Assembly (NCBI RefSeq): GCF_029989365.1
Contig: NZ_JAPRAQ010000014.1
Coordinates: 62,001 to 126,000, forward strand
DNA: 64,000 nucleotides
Direction: 5' to 3'
Source of the DNA: Bradyrhizobium sp. Arg816
Lineage (GTDB): Bacteria; Pseudomonadota; Alphaproteobacteria; Rhizobiales; Xanthobacteraceae
In this document: positions 1 to 13,664 of the stretch, one piece after another
Layout: each line of letters starts with the position of its first letter
How positions within the stretch are numbered: position 1 is the first letter of the stretch
The notes under the pieces: generated by a model
What the model was told of the DNA's origin: nothing
Databases searched by the model: none
Seen by the model: the letters and a program-made list of their open reading frames with translations, nothing else
Position numbers and translations under genes: made by a program

Positions 1-17
1 CAGGACACCAATAAAAA

Positions 18-48
18 CGCCGCCCGCTTAAATGTTGCGCGGGCGGCG
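18..48 (-). terminator. Hairpin terminator at the window edge
   Basis: A perfect 10-bp stem (18-27 with 39-48) encloses an 11-base loop. Read on the minus strand the stem is followed by five T residues, so it could end a minus-strand transcript entering from the right. On the plus strand it is followed by a weaker T run, so it may also end a gene lying left of the window. Confidence 0.55.
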
Positions 49-280
49 GCTTTCCAGCCCCGGAGAGGTCGATGCAAAACCCCGGTGACGATTAGTCTGC
101 ACAACCTGTGCCAAGGTTTTATGTCACGTTGCGGGACACTGCCGAATTCAACTTGGGACACTGGGGCGACGCCGCAACGCGGCGCTTTGCCAAGCCCCGC
201 ATCTTCAAGCTGATCCATCGGGATCAACCAGTCGGTACCAAGGGGCTTCCCTGGCAGAAGGAAGACTTCACGAAACGAAA

Positions 281-304
281 GAGGCCGCCAACCGGGGCGG
301 CCTC
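281..304. repeat. GGCCGCC-type hairpin, copy 1
   Basis: A 9-bp perfect stem (281-289 with 296-304) with a 6-base loop. On the minus strand it is followed by a T-rich run. The same core stem recurs at 426-445 and 1248-1267, where it directly follows the stop codons of two tiny membrane-protein ORFs, so terminator function is likely. No convincing gene was found beside this copy. Confidence 0.45.
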
Positions 305-425
305 ACGAGATCCGGCCCATCGCCAACGCGCGCATTGTACGATGGACCGTTCCGGGTGGATGGCGCGAGAGTGTCGCGCCACAGACCGGAATCTCAATCG
401 CTTTATTGGAAAGTCGTTCCCGTCA

Positions 426-445
426 GGCCGCCTACTGAGGCGGTC
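426..445 (-). terminator. GGCCGCC-type hairpin, copy 2
   Basis: An 8-bp stem with one G-T pair (426-433 with 438-445) and a 4-base loop begins five bases after the stop codon of the 30-residue ORF at 451-543. It closely resembles the hairpin at 1248-1267. There is no strong T run, so it may be a stabilising 3' end or a weak terminator. Confidence 0.45.
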
Positions 446-450
446 TTGCG

Positions 451-543
451 TCATCCGCCCACAAGGCGGGTTGTCGTGACCAGAAATACGAAGCCGATCC
501 CGGTCGCGGCGAGGAAGGCGACAAAATACCAGACGCGATACAT
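451..543 (-). CDS. Tiny single-pass membrane protein (30 aa)
   Basis: A 30-codon ORF, ATG at 543, starts with MYRVWYFVAF and is almost entirely one hydrophobic helix (residues 3-22) followed by a short basic tail. An in-frame TAG three codons upstream limits the start. No good Shine-Dalgarno sequence is visible. It is followed by a hairpin almost identical to the one behind another small membrane ORF at 1268-1414. That shared arrangement, and the continuous transmembrane pattern, are the reasons to call it. Function unknown; it could still be chance. Confidence 0.4.
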   Translation of the reverse strand: MYRVWYFVAFLAATGIGFVFLVTTTRLVGG

Positions 544-706
544 GCCGAGCTAACCCGGGCGTGCCGCGATGGTTCAGGAGGTCGGCGAGCTCTCCGCCCA
601 TCTGGTGGTCTAGGCCGAGGTTGGACGGAGAGCCGCGCGCCGGACCCCCGTCGCATGACAATGCTAGGAACGTGCCATGACAGTTGTGTGAAATTGTCGG
701 CGCCGC

Positions 707-871
707 TCAGTGGAGATTGAACTTATCCAGAGGCAGACGAAGCTCCGCCGCGCGCTCCTCGCGATCTCGCCTGCGGAACTCATTTTCCTTCTGTTCGAAT
801 TTGATCATTTCCTGCGCGGCGGCTTCCAAGAGCCGATTGCGCCTGTCCGCCTGCTGCGTGTTTTCCGTCAT
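707..871 (-). CDS. Small charged hypothetical protein (54 aa core)
   Basis: From the ATG at 871 the frame encodes 54 residues that are mostly charged and helix-forming (MTENTQQADRR... ending LDKFNLH). Its codons look like genuine coding sequence. The frame stays open upstream to 1102, including a CPAC motif, so the true protein may be longer (up to 131 residues). No family is recognised and no ribosome site decides the start. It stands alone, with no neighbouring gene to suggest a role. Confidence 0.4.
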   Translation of the reverse strand: MTENTQQADRRNRLLEAAAQEMIKFEQKENEFRRRDREERAAELRLPLDKFNLH

Positions 872-1247
872 CACCCAGGCTCCCTCAACGACTAGCGGCA
901 CCATCCTCAGACAGGCCGGACACCGCAAAAGATTCGCTGGGGATTGCGGATTTATGACGGCGACGTTCCGCTCCCGGATACACCAATCGTAGTGCCGAGA
1001 ACAAAAACGGGCCGCTGTCGTTTTCAAATCAGGCCATCGAGGTCGGAAACAGGTCTGTGCCAAAATCTGGGTACTGGCCGGCGACGCAAGAGGCTGCACC
1101 AATTCCTTTCCGATATCGGCGTGAAGGCGCTACGCCAGCATCTGGGTCAGCTTCCAGGTATTGCTCAGGTATCGCGAGATCAGGGCGAGTACGAGGGGCA
1201 CGTCAGAAGGATTTTCGGTCAACAGTATGAAATGGACTTGTGAACGA

Positions 1248-1267
1248 GGCCGCCAACTGAGGCGGCC
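1248..1267 (-). terminator. GGCCGCC-type hairpin, copy 3
   Basis: A perfect 7-bp stem (1248-1254 with 1261-1267) and a 6-base loop begins at the base next to the TAA stop of the small membrane ORF at 1268-1414. It shares the loop-proximal sequence with the hairpin at 426-445. A terminator or 3'-end stabiliser is inferred. Confidence 0.5.
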
Positions 1268-1414
1268 TTACGGGGCGGCGAAATGAAGTACGACGGCCGC
1301 CATGATGCAAACGCCCAAGGCAATTGCCGCCCCGTAGCGCGGGTTGGGCCACGCCCCGGTCGTGATCAGTACCAGGGCGGCCACTCCGGCAAGTTTGAGA
1401 GCATTTATGACCAT
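1268..1414 (-). CDS. Small two-helix membrane protein (48 aa)
   Basis: The protein starting MVINALKLAG has two hydrophobic segments (about residues 5-18 and 29-45) joined by a short loop containing a Trp-Pro-Asn-Pro turn. An upstream in-frame start at 1468 would add 18 polar residues; the internal ATG at 1414 puts the membrane helix at the N terminus and is preferred, without a strong ribosome site either way. The stop codon abuts a hairpin. No family is recognised. Confidence 0.4.
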   Translation of the reverse strand: MVINALKLAGVAALVLITTGAWPNPRYGAAIALGVCIMAAVVLHFAAP

Positions 1415-1524
1415 GCCTTTAATATGAGCCGTCCAACGAACTAGGTCACTCACAAATTCGAAAGACACTCAGGGTCAATACGGAAAGCACCTGTCTAAAG
1501 TGTTGGCCCTACGATAATACCTAT

Positions 1525-1539
1525 GCTCAACAATTGAGC
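1525..1539. repeat. Short perfect inverted repeat
   Basis: GCTCAA and TTGAGC are separated by three bases in an A+T-rich stretch about 155 bp upstream of the recA SOS box. It could be an operator or chance; nothing else supports a function. Confidence 0.25.
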
Positions 1540-1692
1540 TTATAAGTTATCCCTGACATCTGCTGCCAAAGTTACCTTCGGGTGTTTCGCCTGCAGATGC
1601 ACGCAAAAATAGTGCAAGAACAAAACAGGCCACTCCCAAATTCAAACTAGGCCGCCGCGCTCGGAAACAGGCCAGTACCAAAATCCGCGAAA

Positions 1693-1707
1693 GAACATAT
1701 TGCGAAC
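1693..1707. promoter_or_regulatory. LexA (SOS) box of recA
   Basis: GAAC at 1693-1696 and GAAC at 1704-1707 are separated by exactly seven bases. The alphaproteobacterial LexA site is the direct repeat GTTC-N7-GTTC, which is this sequence on the other strand. A third GAAC lies at 1711-1714. The box overlaps a good -35 element, so LexA binding would block recA transcription until DNA damage. Confidence 0.85.
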
Positions 1708-1728
1708 CAGGAACAAATGGGGTACATT
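1700..1728 (+). promoter_or_regulatory. Candidate recA promoter
   Basis: TTGCGA at 1700-1705 and TACATT at 1723-1728 are separated by 17 bases, a good housekeeping-sigma spacing. The -35 hexamer lies inside the second half of the LexA box. The inferred leader is about 65 bases up to the ATG at 1801. Confidence 0.55.
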
Positions 1729-1800
1729 GCTTTTATCGACGACCCGCCGCGCCAATCGTTTGTCCCGCACCCGAATCCTCGCCATAAGGAGCACGACCCA

Positions 1801-2889
<1,089 letters not shown>

Positions 2890-2917
2890 ACCTAACGCGA
2901 AGAACTTTCGCGAGGAG

Positions 2918-2969
2918 CGGGCGCTGAGGACGTTGAGTTGCCGACGTCGTCAGCGCCCGTTTCGTTTTG
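2918..2969 (+). terminator. recA terminator
   Basis: A 10-bp perfect stem (2918-2927 with 2950-2959) with further pairing inside the loop is followed by a T-rich run. It begins 28 bases after the recA stop codon. Confidence 0.75.
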
Positions 2970-2997
2970 GGCCTGATAATAATGATCTGGTGGAGCG

Positions 2998-3987
2998 ATG
3001 AGACGTCTGATCTTGACCAGTTCGTCCGGCGCTGATCTTGCCAAGTCGGAGCTGGCTGAGATCGTCGTTTTTTTCTTTTTTCGTTTCGCGTGGGATCCGC
3101 TGCCTTCACCTGAATATCTCGCAGCTTATTTCGGGGCGCGCTCAGGCCCGCTCAGGACGGGCGATCACTGGTCGGATTGGGGCGTCGTCTGGCCTCGCGC
3201 CTTCAAGGATCGCAGGAACCTGCCTTTTGCCGAGTTTTGCGAGCGCTATGACGAAATTGAACTTTGGTTTGACTCGAACCCTGAAGATCAATTGCAGTTG
3301 ATTTGGCTGCTCGACTATTTCGATTCATGCCCCCAGCTGCTCGAAAAGCTTCGATTACGTTTGCTAGCGTCCGATTTTTTCGACGTGAGAATCGAAAGGC
3401 TCGGAAATTCCGCATCCCATATTCCCGTCGTGAGCGTCACGGCCAATGAGCTTATGACCGCCAAGATGGCCTGGCAGGCCTATAGCGCGCCGACACCCGA
3501 GGCCTGCGCTGATCTGATCCACAAGGACCTTAGCGCATTGCCGATGTTGAGGCTGGCTCTGCTCGATCTGTTGGAAGAGCTTCCGTCGCCTTTGACAGGA
3601 CTTGGTGCAACTGAGTTTCGGTTTCTGGAGCTCATTGCGCGAGGGTTCACGCTCACAAATGCGCTGTTTCACCTGCGCACACTCCGAGGCACGCGGATAT
3701 TCCGTGAATTTGAGTCAGGATGGTTGCTTCAAGGGCTGGCGCATGGTCCGAGGCCCGCGGTGGCAGGGTTGGACGATGAACTGCGCACAATCGACCGGGA
3801 AAACCTGAGGGATCGGCACGCCGCGTATCTGCGCAGCTGCCTGTCATTGACCGAATTCGGCAAGGCTGTCCTGGCCCATCAGGAGGATTTCAGCCGCCAC
3901 AATCCAATCGATCGCTGGTGGGGCGGTACGCACCTGATCAACGATCGGCTATGGCGCTACGGCCCTGTTTTGACGAAGGGACCGTAG
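2998..3987 (+). CDS. DUF1835-type hypothetical protein
   Basis: The 329-residue protein shows the pattern I associate with DUF1835 proteins. There is an N-terminal segment with a WDPLPSPEYL stretch, then a block with ELWFDSN and DQLQLIWLLDYF (about residues 88-108), a central helical part, and a C-terminal LTEFGKAVL plus DRWWGGTHL block. The biochemical role of the family is unknown to me. GGTGGAG precedes the ATG. The T7-C-T6 run at 3068-3081 encodes four consecutive Phe and is a slippage-prone tract. Codon choice is less G/C-biased than in recA or alaS. The TAG stop codon lies inside a palindromic repeat, so the last residues may have been altered by insertion of that repeat. Confidence 0.6.
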   Translation: MRRLILTSSSGADLAKSELAEIVVFFFFRFAWDPLPSPEYLAAYFGARSGPLRTGDHWSDWGVVWPRAFKDRRNLPFAEFCERYDEIELWFDSNPEDQLQLIWLLDYFDSCPQLLEKLRLRLLASDFFDVRIERLGNSASHIPVVSVTANELMTAKMAWQAYSAPTPEACADLIHKDLSALPMLRLALLDLLEELPSPLTGLGATEFRFLELIARGFTLTNALFHLRTLRGTRIFREFESGWLLQGLAHGPRPAVAGLDDELRTIDRENLRDRHAAYLRSCLSLTEFGKAVLAHQEDFSRHNPIDRWWGGTHLINDRLWRYGPVLTKGP

Positions 3988-4105
3988 GGTGGGCCAAGGC
4001 GCGCAAGCGCCGTGCCCACCATATTTCAACGCGCACTAAGGTGGTGGGCACGCTTCCGCCTTCGCTCTTCGAGCTACGGCGGACAAGTCGCTTTGCCCAC
4101 CCTGC
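3983..4105. repeat. Palindromic repeat family A, copy 1
   Basis: A 123-bp element starts with CGTAGGGTGGGC and ends with TTTGCCCACCCTGCG. Internal GTGCCCACCA and TGGTGGGCAC motifs make it a long, nested inverted repeat. Two more copies are at 17844-17938 and 19371-19500. It carries the stop codon of the preceding gene and sits between convergent gene ends. A non-autonomous, MITE-like or REP-like element is inferred; it encodes nothing. Confidence 0.8.
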
Positions 4106-4112
4106 GAATCCC

Positions 4113-6980
<2,868 letters not shown>

Positions 6981-7002
6981 GGGTCCTCGCTTTAGATTTC
7001 TT

Positions 7003-7122
7003 TGTCATGCCCCGCGAAGGCGGGGCATCCAGTAAACGCAGGCGACACGGCTGGAACCGAGAAGCCGCGGCGTACTGGATCACCCGCCCCAGTGCGCAGT
7101 GCGCACAAGGCGGGTGATGACA
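7003..7122. repeat. Palindromic repeat between gcvH and gcvP
   Basis: TGTCATGCCCCGC, GGCGGGGCATCCAGTA and, further on, ACTGGATC with CCCGCC and GGCGGGTGATGACA form two nested hairpins. The arrangement is typical of intergenic repeats dispersed in Bradyrhizobium-like genomes. It lies inside the gcv operon, where it could stabilise the gcvTH message or reduce read-through into gcvP. Only one copy is in the window. Confidence 0.65.
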
Positions 7123-7151
7123 CCGAGTATGGGGCGGCTGTTCTCGTCATC

Positions 7152-7520
7152 TCACGCCGTGTGGGCCTTGTAGGCGGCTTCATCCATGAGGCCGCCGAGC
7201 TCGCTCTTGTCGGCCATCTTGATCTTGAAGAACCACGCTTTGCCTTGCGCATCCGAGTTCACCAGCGCCGGCTCGGCGGCGAGCGCGTCGTTGGTCTCGA
7301 GCACTTCGCCGGTGACAGGCGCGTAGACGTCGGAGGCGGCCTTCACCGATTCCACGACGGCGGCGGCTTCCGCCTTCTTCAGGCTGCGGCCGACCTTCGG
7401 CAGCTCGACGAATACGACGTCGCCGAGCTGCGACTGCGCGTAATCGGTGATCCCGACGGTGGCGACATCGCCGTCGATGGCCAGCCATTCATGGTCGGAG
7501 GTGTACAGCGTCGTGGTCAT
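7152..7520 (-). CDS. gcvH: Glycine cleavage system H protein
   Basis: GcvH is the small lipoyl carrier that moves the aminomethyl intermediate between GcvP and GcvT. The 122-residue sequence has the expected YTSDHEWL start, the GITDYAQ block, and the lipoylated lysine in VESVKAAS (Lys60). It starts 12 bases after the gcvT stop codon, so the two are almost certainly co-transcribed and coupled to the glycine riboswitch upstream of gcvT. Confidence 0.97.
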   Translation of the reverse strand: MTTTLYTSDHEWLAIDGDVATVGITDYAQSQLGDVVFVELPKVGRSLKKAEAAAVVESVKAASDVYAPVTGEVLETNDALAAEPALVNSDAQGKAWFFKIKMADKSELGGLMDEAAYKAHTA

Positions 7521-7532
7521 TTTCTTAAGTCC

Positions 7533-8681
7533 TCAGCGTTTGTAGGTGTTTTTCACGAAAGGCATGGCGGCGACCGTGAGCGGCAGCCGCTGGCCGCGCA
7601 CCTCGGCGAAGAGTTTTGTATCGAGCACGCTCGATGCGGTGGGCACATAGCCCATCGCGACCGGCGCGCTCAGGCTCGGGCCGAAACCGCCCGAGGTGAC
7701 CTTTCCGATCGGCTCGCCGCCCGCAACATCGGCAAACAGCAGCGCGCCTTCACGCACCGGCGCGCGGCCTTCCGCGCGCAGGCCGACGCGGCGGCGGCTC
7801 GCGCCGTTATCGAAATGAGCCAGGATCTTTTCGGCGCCGGGGAAGCCACCGGCGCGGGCGCCGCCGCTGCGGCGGCTCTTCTGCACCGACCATTCCAGCG
7901 CGGCCTCGACCGGCGTGGTCGCGGTGTCGATGTCGTGGCCGTAGAGGCAGAGCCCGGCTTCCAGCCGCAGGCTGTCGCGGGCCCCTAAGCCGATCGGCAT
8001 CACATCGGGATTGTCCAGCAGCGTTTTTGCGAGGCGCTCGGCATCGGCCGCGGGGACCGAAATCTCGAACCCGTCCTCGCCGGTGTAGCCGGAGCGCGAG
8101 ACGAAGCAGTCGAGGCCGGCGACCTTGTGTGGACCGGCATCCATGAACTTCATGGCGGGGGCCTCTGCACACAATTTCGCCAGCACCCCTTCCGCCTTCG
8201 GGCCCTGCAGCGCGATCAGGGCGCGGTCTTGAAGGTGCTCGATGATGCAGTCGCCCGAGAGATGCGCGCGCAGATGCGCCTCGTCCTCGGCCTTGCAGGC
8301 GGCGTTGACGACCAGGAACAGGTGATCGCCGAAATTGGCGACCACCAGATCGTCGAGAATCCCGCCATCCGGATTGGTGAACTGGGCATAGCGCTGCCGT
8401 CCCGGGGCGATCGCCACGATATCCTGTGGCACCAGCCGTTCCAGCGCGCGGGCGGCGTCCTCGACGTTGCCGGATTTCGGCCGAAGCGCGAGCTGGCCCA
8501 TGTGGGAGACGTCGAACAGGCCGGCGGAGGAACGGGTATGGAGGTGCTCTTTCAGGACGCCCGCGGGATACTGCACGGGCATGTCATAGCCCGCGAACGG
8601 CACCATCTTGCCGCCGAGGGAGACATGAAGCCCGTGGAGGGGCGTATTTTTCAGGGAATCTTGGTCGTCGCGCGCAAGCAT
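7533..8681 (-). CDS. gcvT: Aminomethyltransferase, T protein
   Basis: GcvT transfers the methylene group from aminomethyl-GcvH to tetrahydrofolate and releases ammonia. The 382-residue protein contains the family blocks PLHGLHVSLGGKMVPFAGY near the N terminus, the FDVSHMGQ motif, and SGYTGEDGFEIS in the middle. The ATG at 8681 is chosen because GAGGG lies just before it. A frame extension to 8741 would run into the riboswitch expression platform and has no family match. It is the first gene of the glycine-induced gcv operon. Confidence 0.95.
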   Translation of the reverse strand: MLARDDQDSLKNTPLHGLHVSLGGKMVPFAGYDMPVQYPAGVLKEHLHTRSSAGLFDVSHMGQLALRPKSGNVEDAARALERLVPQDIVAIAPGRQRYAQFTNPDGGILDDLVVANFGDHLFLVVNAACKAEDEAHLRAHLSGDCIIEHLQDRALIALQGPKAEGVLAKLCAEAPAMKFMDAGPHKVAGLDCFVSRSGYTGEDGFEISVPAADAERLAKTLLDNPDVMPIGLGARDSLRLEAGLCLYGHDIDTATTPVEAALEWSVQKSRRSGGARAGGFPGAEKILAHFDNGASRRRVGLRAEGRAPVREGALLFADVAGGEPIGKVTSGGFGPSLSAPVAMGYVPTASSVLDTKLFAEVRGQRLPLTVAAMPFVKNTYKR

Positions 8682-8735
8682 CACGGGGCCCTCGGTGGTT
8701 CCCCGGGGACGATTCCCCGAGCTAACCAGTCGAAG

Positions 8736-8912
8736 CCCCATCTGTCGCTGTGCCTGAGAGTATTATCCCGTCGGCGGACGCAGTCCGGGCCTTAAGCCCG
8801 TCGGCGCCTCTTTCCAGATGTCGTCAAAGCCACGCGGTCCTTTTGCCTGAGAGTTTCCGGGGCGGTTGCTCCTTCGGCGCCGGCACCAAAGCCGGTCTCT
8901 CCCGACGTGGCC
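8736..8912 (-). promoter_or_regulatory. Tandem glycine riboswitch
   Basis: Read on the minus strand, two aptamers follow each other. Aptamer I (about 8912-8829) starts GGGAGAGACC, contains CCGAAGGAGCAA and ends CTCTCAGGCAAAAGGACC. Aptamer II (about 8822-8736) contains CGCCGACGGG and ACTCTCAGGCACAGCGACAG. These are the conserved glycine-aptamer signatures. Between aptamer II and the gcvT ATG, CTCGG (8717-8721) can pair with CCGAG (8691-8695), which forms part of the gcvT ribosome site. Glycine-dependent release of that site is inferred, switching on gcvTHP when glycine is abundant. Confidence 0.93.
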
Positions 8913-9140
8913 GTACGATACAGATGGGTAGAGACCACAGGCCGGCCAAGCCTGTCAACGCGCACTTGGCGGCTTTCAACGGGATTGCAACGGAATTGCG
9001 CGCCTGCGGCAACTCACTGATCTCCTTGCACAGTTTCTGGACAGCGCAGCTGGCCTTGTCTAAAAGCGCTTTGACCCGCAGATATCAGCCCAAATGCCAG
9101 GTTTGGATGGCGTATCGCGGGTCCAAGCACACCCGATTGG

Positions 9141-11828
<2,688 letters not shown>

Positions 11829-11834
11829 AATCCC

Positions 11835-13061
11835 ATGCGCCTCGTTCCGCGAGGACGTGGCTCGGCCGATCCCAACCTAAGGGATCGCCTGTACGAATTG
11901 CTGGAGCACGATCCGCTCGCCTACTCGATCGGGTCGCGCTTCATCCAGGTGATCATCAGCGTCATCGTGCTCGACGTGGTCGCGATGATCCTCGCCTCGG
12001 TGCCGGAGCTCGACGCGCGGTTCGACACGCTGTTCAGCGCGGTCGCCGTCCTCGCTGTCATCGTGTTCGCGCTCGAATATCTGGCGCGGCTGTGGACCGT
12101 GGCGGGGCACACCCAGCGCAACGGCTCCGCGCTGTCCGACCGGCTCTCTTATGCCTTCTCCGCGCTCGGCATCATCGATCTCATGGCGTTCCTGCCGGCG
12201 GGAATCGTGCTCGCCACAGGCCGGCACGCGACGCTGGCCGGGCTCGGCGTGCTGCCGTTCTTCAAGCTGATCCGTTATTCGCCGGCGATGCGCTCGCTGC
12301 TCGCGGCCATCCATGCCGAGCGGCGTGCGCTGATCGGCTGCATCGTCATCCTGATCGGTGTGGTACTGACCTTCGCCTCGCTGCTCTACGCCATCGAGCG
12401 TGATGTGCAGCCTAACAAGCTCGGCACGATTCCGGATGCGATGTGGTGGGCGATCGTGACGCTCGGCACCGTCGGTTATGGTGACGTCGTGCCGGTGACG
12501 CCGCTCGGCAAGTTCATCTCGGTGTTCGCCATCATCAGCGGCTTTGCCATGATCGCGCTGCCGGTCGCGATCATCTCGACCGCCTTTGCCGAGGAGGTGA
12601 GGCGGCGCGATTTCGTCGTCACCTGGGGCATGCTGGCGCGGGTGCCGCTGTTCTCGCATCTCAGCGCAGCGGAGATTGCCGACATCATGCGGTTGCTCCG
12701 CGCCCGCACCATCGAGCAGGGCGAGATATTGGTCCGCCGCGGCGACGCCGCCTCGTCGATGTATTTCATCACTGCCGGCGAGGTCGAGATCGCGCTGCCG
12801 AGCCAGCAGGTGCGGCTTGGCGACGGCACCTTCTTCGGCGAGATCGCGCTGCTGCATAAGACAAAACGCAGCGGCACGGTGACGGCGACGCGCAAGACCC
12901 GACTGTTGCTGCTCGACGCCCAGGATTTTCACGCTTTGATCGAGCGCATGCCGACGCTCGCCGCCCACGTCCAGATGACCGCGAAGGCGCGGCTGGAGGA
13001 GACCGGCGACCTCGCGGCGGCAGAACTGGCGCAGGCCGAGCGCGAGGCCACCGACCGCTGA
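11835..13061 (+). CDS. Cyclic-nucleotide-gated K+ channel, MloK1-like
   Basis: The 408-residue inner-membrane protein has the architecture of the Mesorhizobium MloK1 channel. Voltage-sensor-like helices span about residues 35-160, followed by a pore helix and the selectivity filter TVGYGD (212-217), a last transmembrane helix, and a C-terminal cyclic-nucleotide-binding domain (about 270-385) with the phosphate-binding cassette FGEIALLHKTKRSGTV. The Arg that contacts the cyclic phosphate is present. The fourth helix has few positive charges, so gating by ligand rather than voltage is inferred. It starts six bases after alaS, suggesting read-through transcription from that housekeeping gene. 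Confidence 0.9.
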   Translation: MRLVPRGRGSADPNLRDRLYELLEHDPLAYSIGSRFIQVIISVIVLDVVAMILASVPELDARFDTLFSAVAVLAVIVFALEYLARLWTVAGHTQRNGSALSDRLSYAFSALGIIDLMAFLPAGIVLATGRHATLAGLGVLPFFKLIRYSPAMRSLLAAIHAERRALIGCIVILIGVVLTFASLLYAIERDVQPNKLGTIPDAMWWAIVTLGTVGYGDVVPVTPLGKFISVFAIISGFAMIALPVAIISTAFAEEVRRRDFVVTWGMLARVPLFSHLSAAEIADIMRLLRARTIEQGEILVRRGDAASSMYFITAGEVEIALPSQQVRLGDGTFFGEIALLHKTKRSGTVTATRKTRLLLLDAQDFHALIERMPTLAAHVQMTAKARLEETGDLAAAELAQAEREATDR

Positions 13062-13065
13062 GCGG

Positions 13066-13569
13066 TCAGCCCTTCTTCAGGAAAACATACTCGGCCGAGT
13101 AGGGCGCGCTTTTGAATTCGCCGGCCTTGTCGCAGGCACCATCGAGCTTGCCGCCATGGGTGTTGATGCGCTGGACCGTAGTGACAGGCGTCAGCACGCC
13201 ACTGCCGCGGCGCGAGGCGACCTCCAGCTTCAGCCAGGCGATATCGGCGGCCGTCGCACCCGGCGCGTTGCCGATGGCCTTGCCGGCCACGGCGCTGCCG
13301 TCGGCAAGCTCCCAGTTCGGGCCGGCATAGTGCCGGCCGACGGTCTTGCCCTCGGCGAGGAGCGTCGCGACCGGCTCGCGGAAAGCCCAGGCGAGCTTGC
13401 CGTCGGTGCCTCCCTTGCACTCATAGACTTGCGCGCCCTCGGCGTGGACGCTGAGCACGACGCTCTCGCCGGGCGCGGCGATGGCCTCGGGGAGCGGCTC
13501 CGCGGCTGCGGTGGGTCCGGCCACGGCCGCGAGCAGCAGGCAGGGGACGGCGAACTTGACGATGGACAT
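13066..13569 (-). CDS. Exported DUF3455 protein
   Basis: The 167-residue product begins with a clear signal peptide (MSIVKFAVPCLLLAAVAG, cleavage near AAAEP). The mature part has the DUF3455 pattern: AQVYECKGG, HYAGPNWELADGS, and a terminal THGGKLDGACDKAG plus YSAEYVFLKK. The family is often found in secreted or periplasmic proteins of unknown function. GGAGG precedes the ATG at 13569; the longer frame has no family match. It is convergent with the channel gene, only four bases away. Confidence 0.8.
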   Translation of the reverse strand: MSIVKFAVPCLLLAAVAGPTAAAEPLPEAIAAPGESVVLSVHAEGAQVYECKGGTDGKLAWAFREPVATLLAEGKTVGRHYAGPNWELADGSAVAGKAIGNAPGATAADIAWLKLEVASRRGSGVLTPVTTVQRINTHGGKLDGACDKAGEFKSAPYSAEYVFLKKG

Positions 13570-13602
13570 GGGTGGCCTCCGCGCAACGGTGTCAAAATGA
13601 AT

Positions 13603-13624
13603 GGGCCGCGCCCAGGCGCGGCCC
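13603..13624 (-). terminator. icd terminator
   Basis: A 10-bp perfect stem (13603-13612 with 13615-13624) with a 2-base loop is followed, on the minus strand, by a T-rich stretch. It lies between icd and the downstream DUF3455 gene, so it separates their transcripts. Confidence 0.7.
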
Positions 13625-13664
13625 ATAATGTCTAACCCCGATCAGACGAAAATAATGCGCGGGC

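Larger units (their letters stand above)
1..1692. other. Gene-poor region upstream of recA
   Basis: This 1.7-kb stretch has only three small ORFs worth listing (minus strand, ending at 451, 707 and 1268) and several GGCCGCC/GGCGGCC hairpins. Longer open frames here overlap one another on both strands and lack ribosome sites or family resemblance, so I do not call them. The part from about 1480 to 1690 is visibly richer in A+T than the flanking genes and holds a short inverted repeat. An imperfect repeat of about 24 bases links 1042-1065 with 1663-1687. No RNA gene was recognised. Confidence 0.5.

Noticed and set aside
108..661. Overlapping frames of 70-145 codons on both strands near the window start
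   Set aside because: They overlap each other, contain no recognisable domain, and cross the hairpins at 281 and 426. Only the 30-codon membrane ORF was kept, with low confidence.
7003..7122. Candidate small RNA or riboswitch between gcvH and gcvP
   Set aside because: The nested palindromes fit a dispersed intergenic repeat better; there are no glycine-aptamer signatures here, unlike upstream of gcvT.
11877..12968. Minus-strand frame opposite the K+ channel gene
   Set aside because: His/Arg/Asp-rich antisense shadow; the sense strand encodes a clear channel with pore and cNMP domain.
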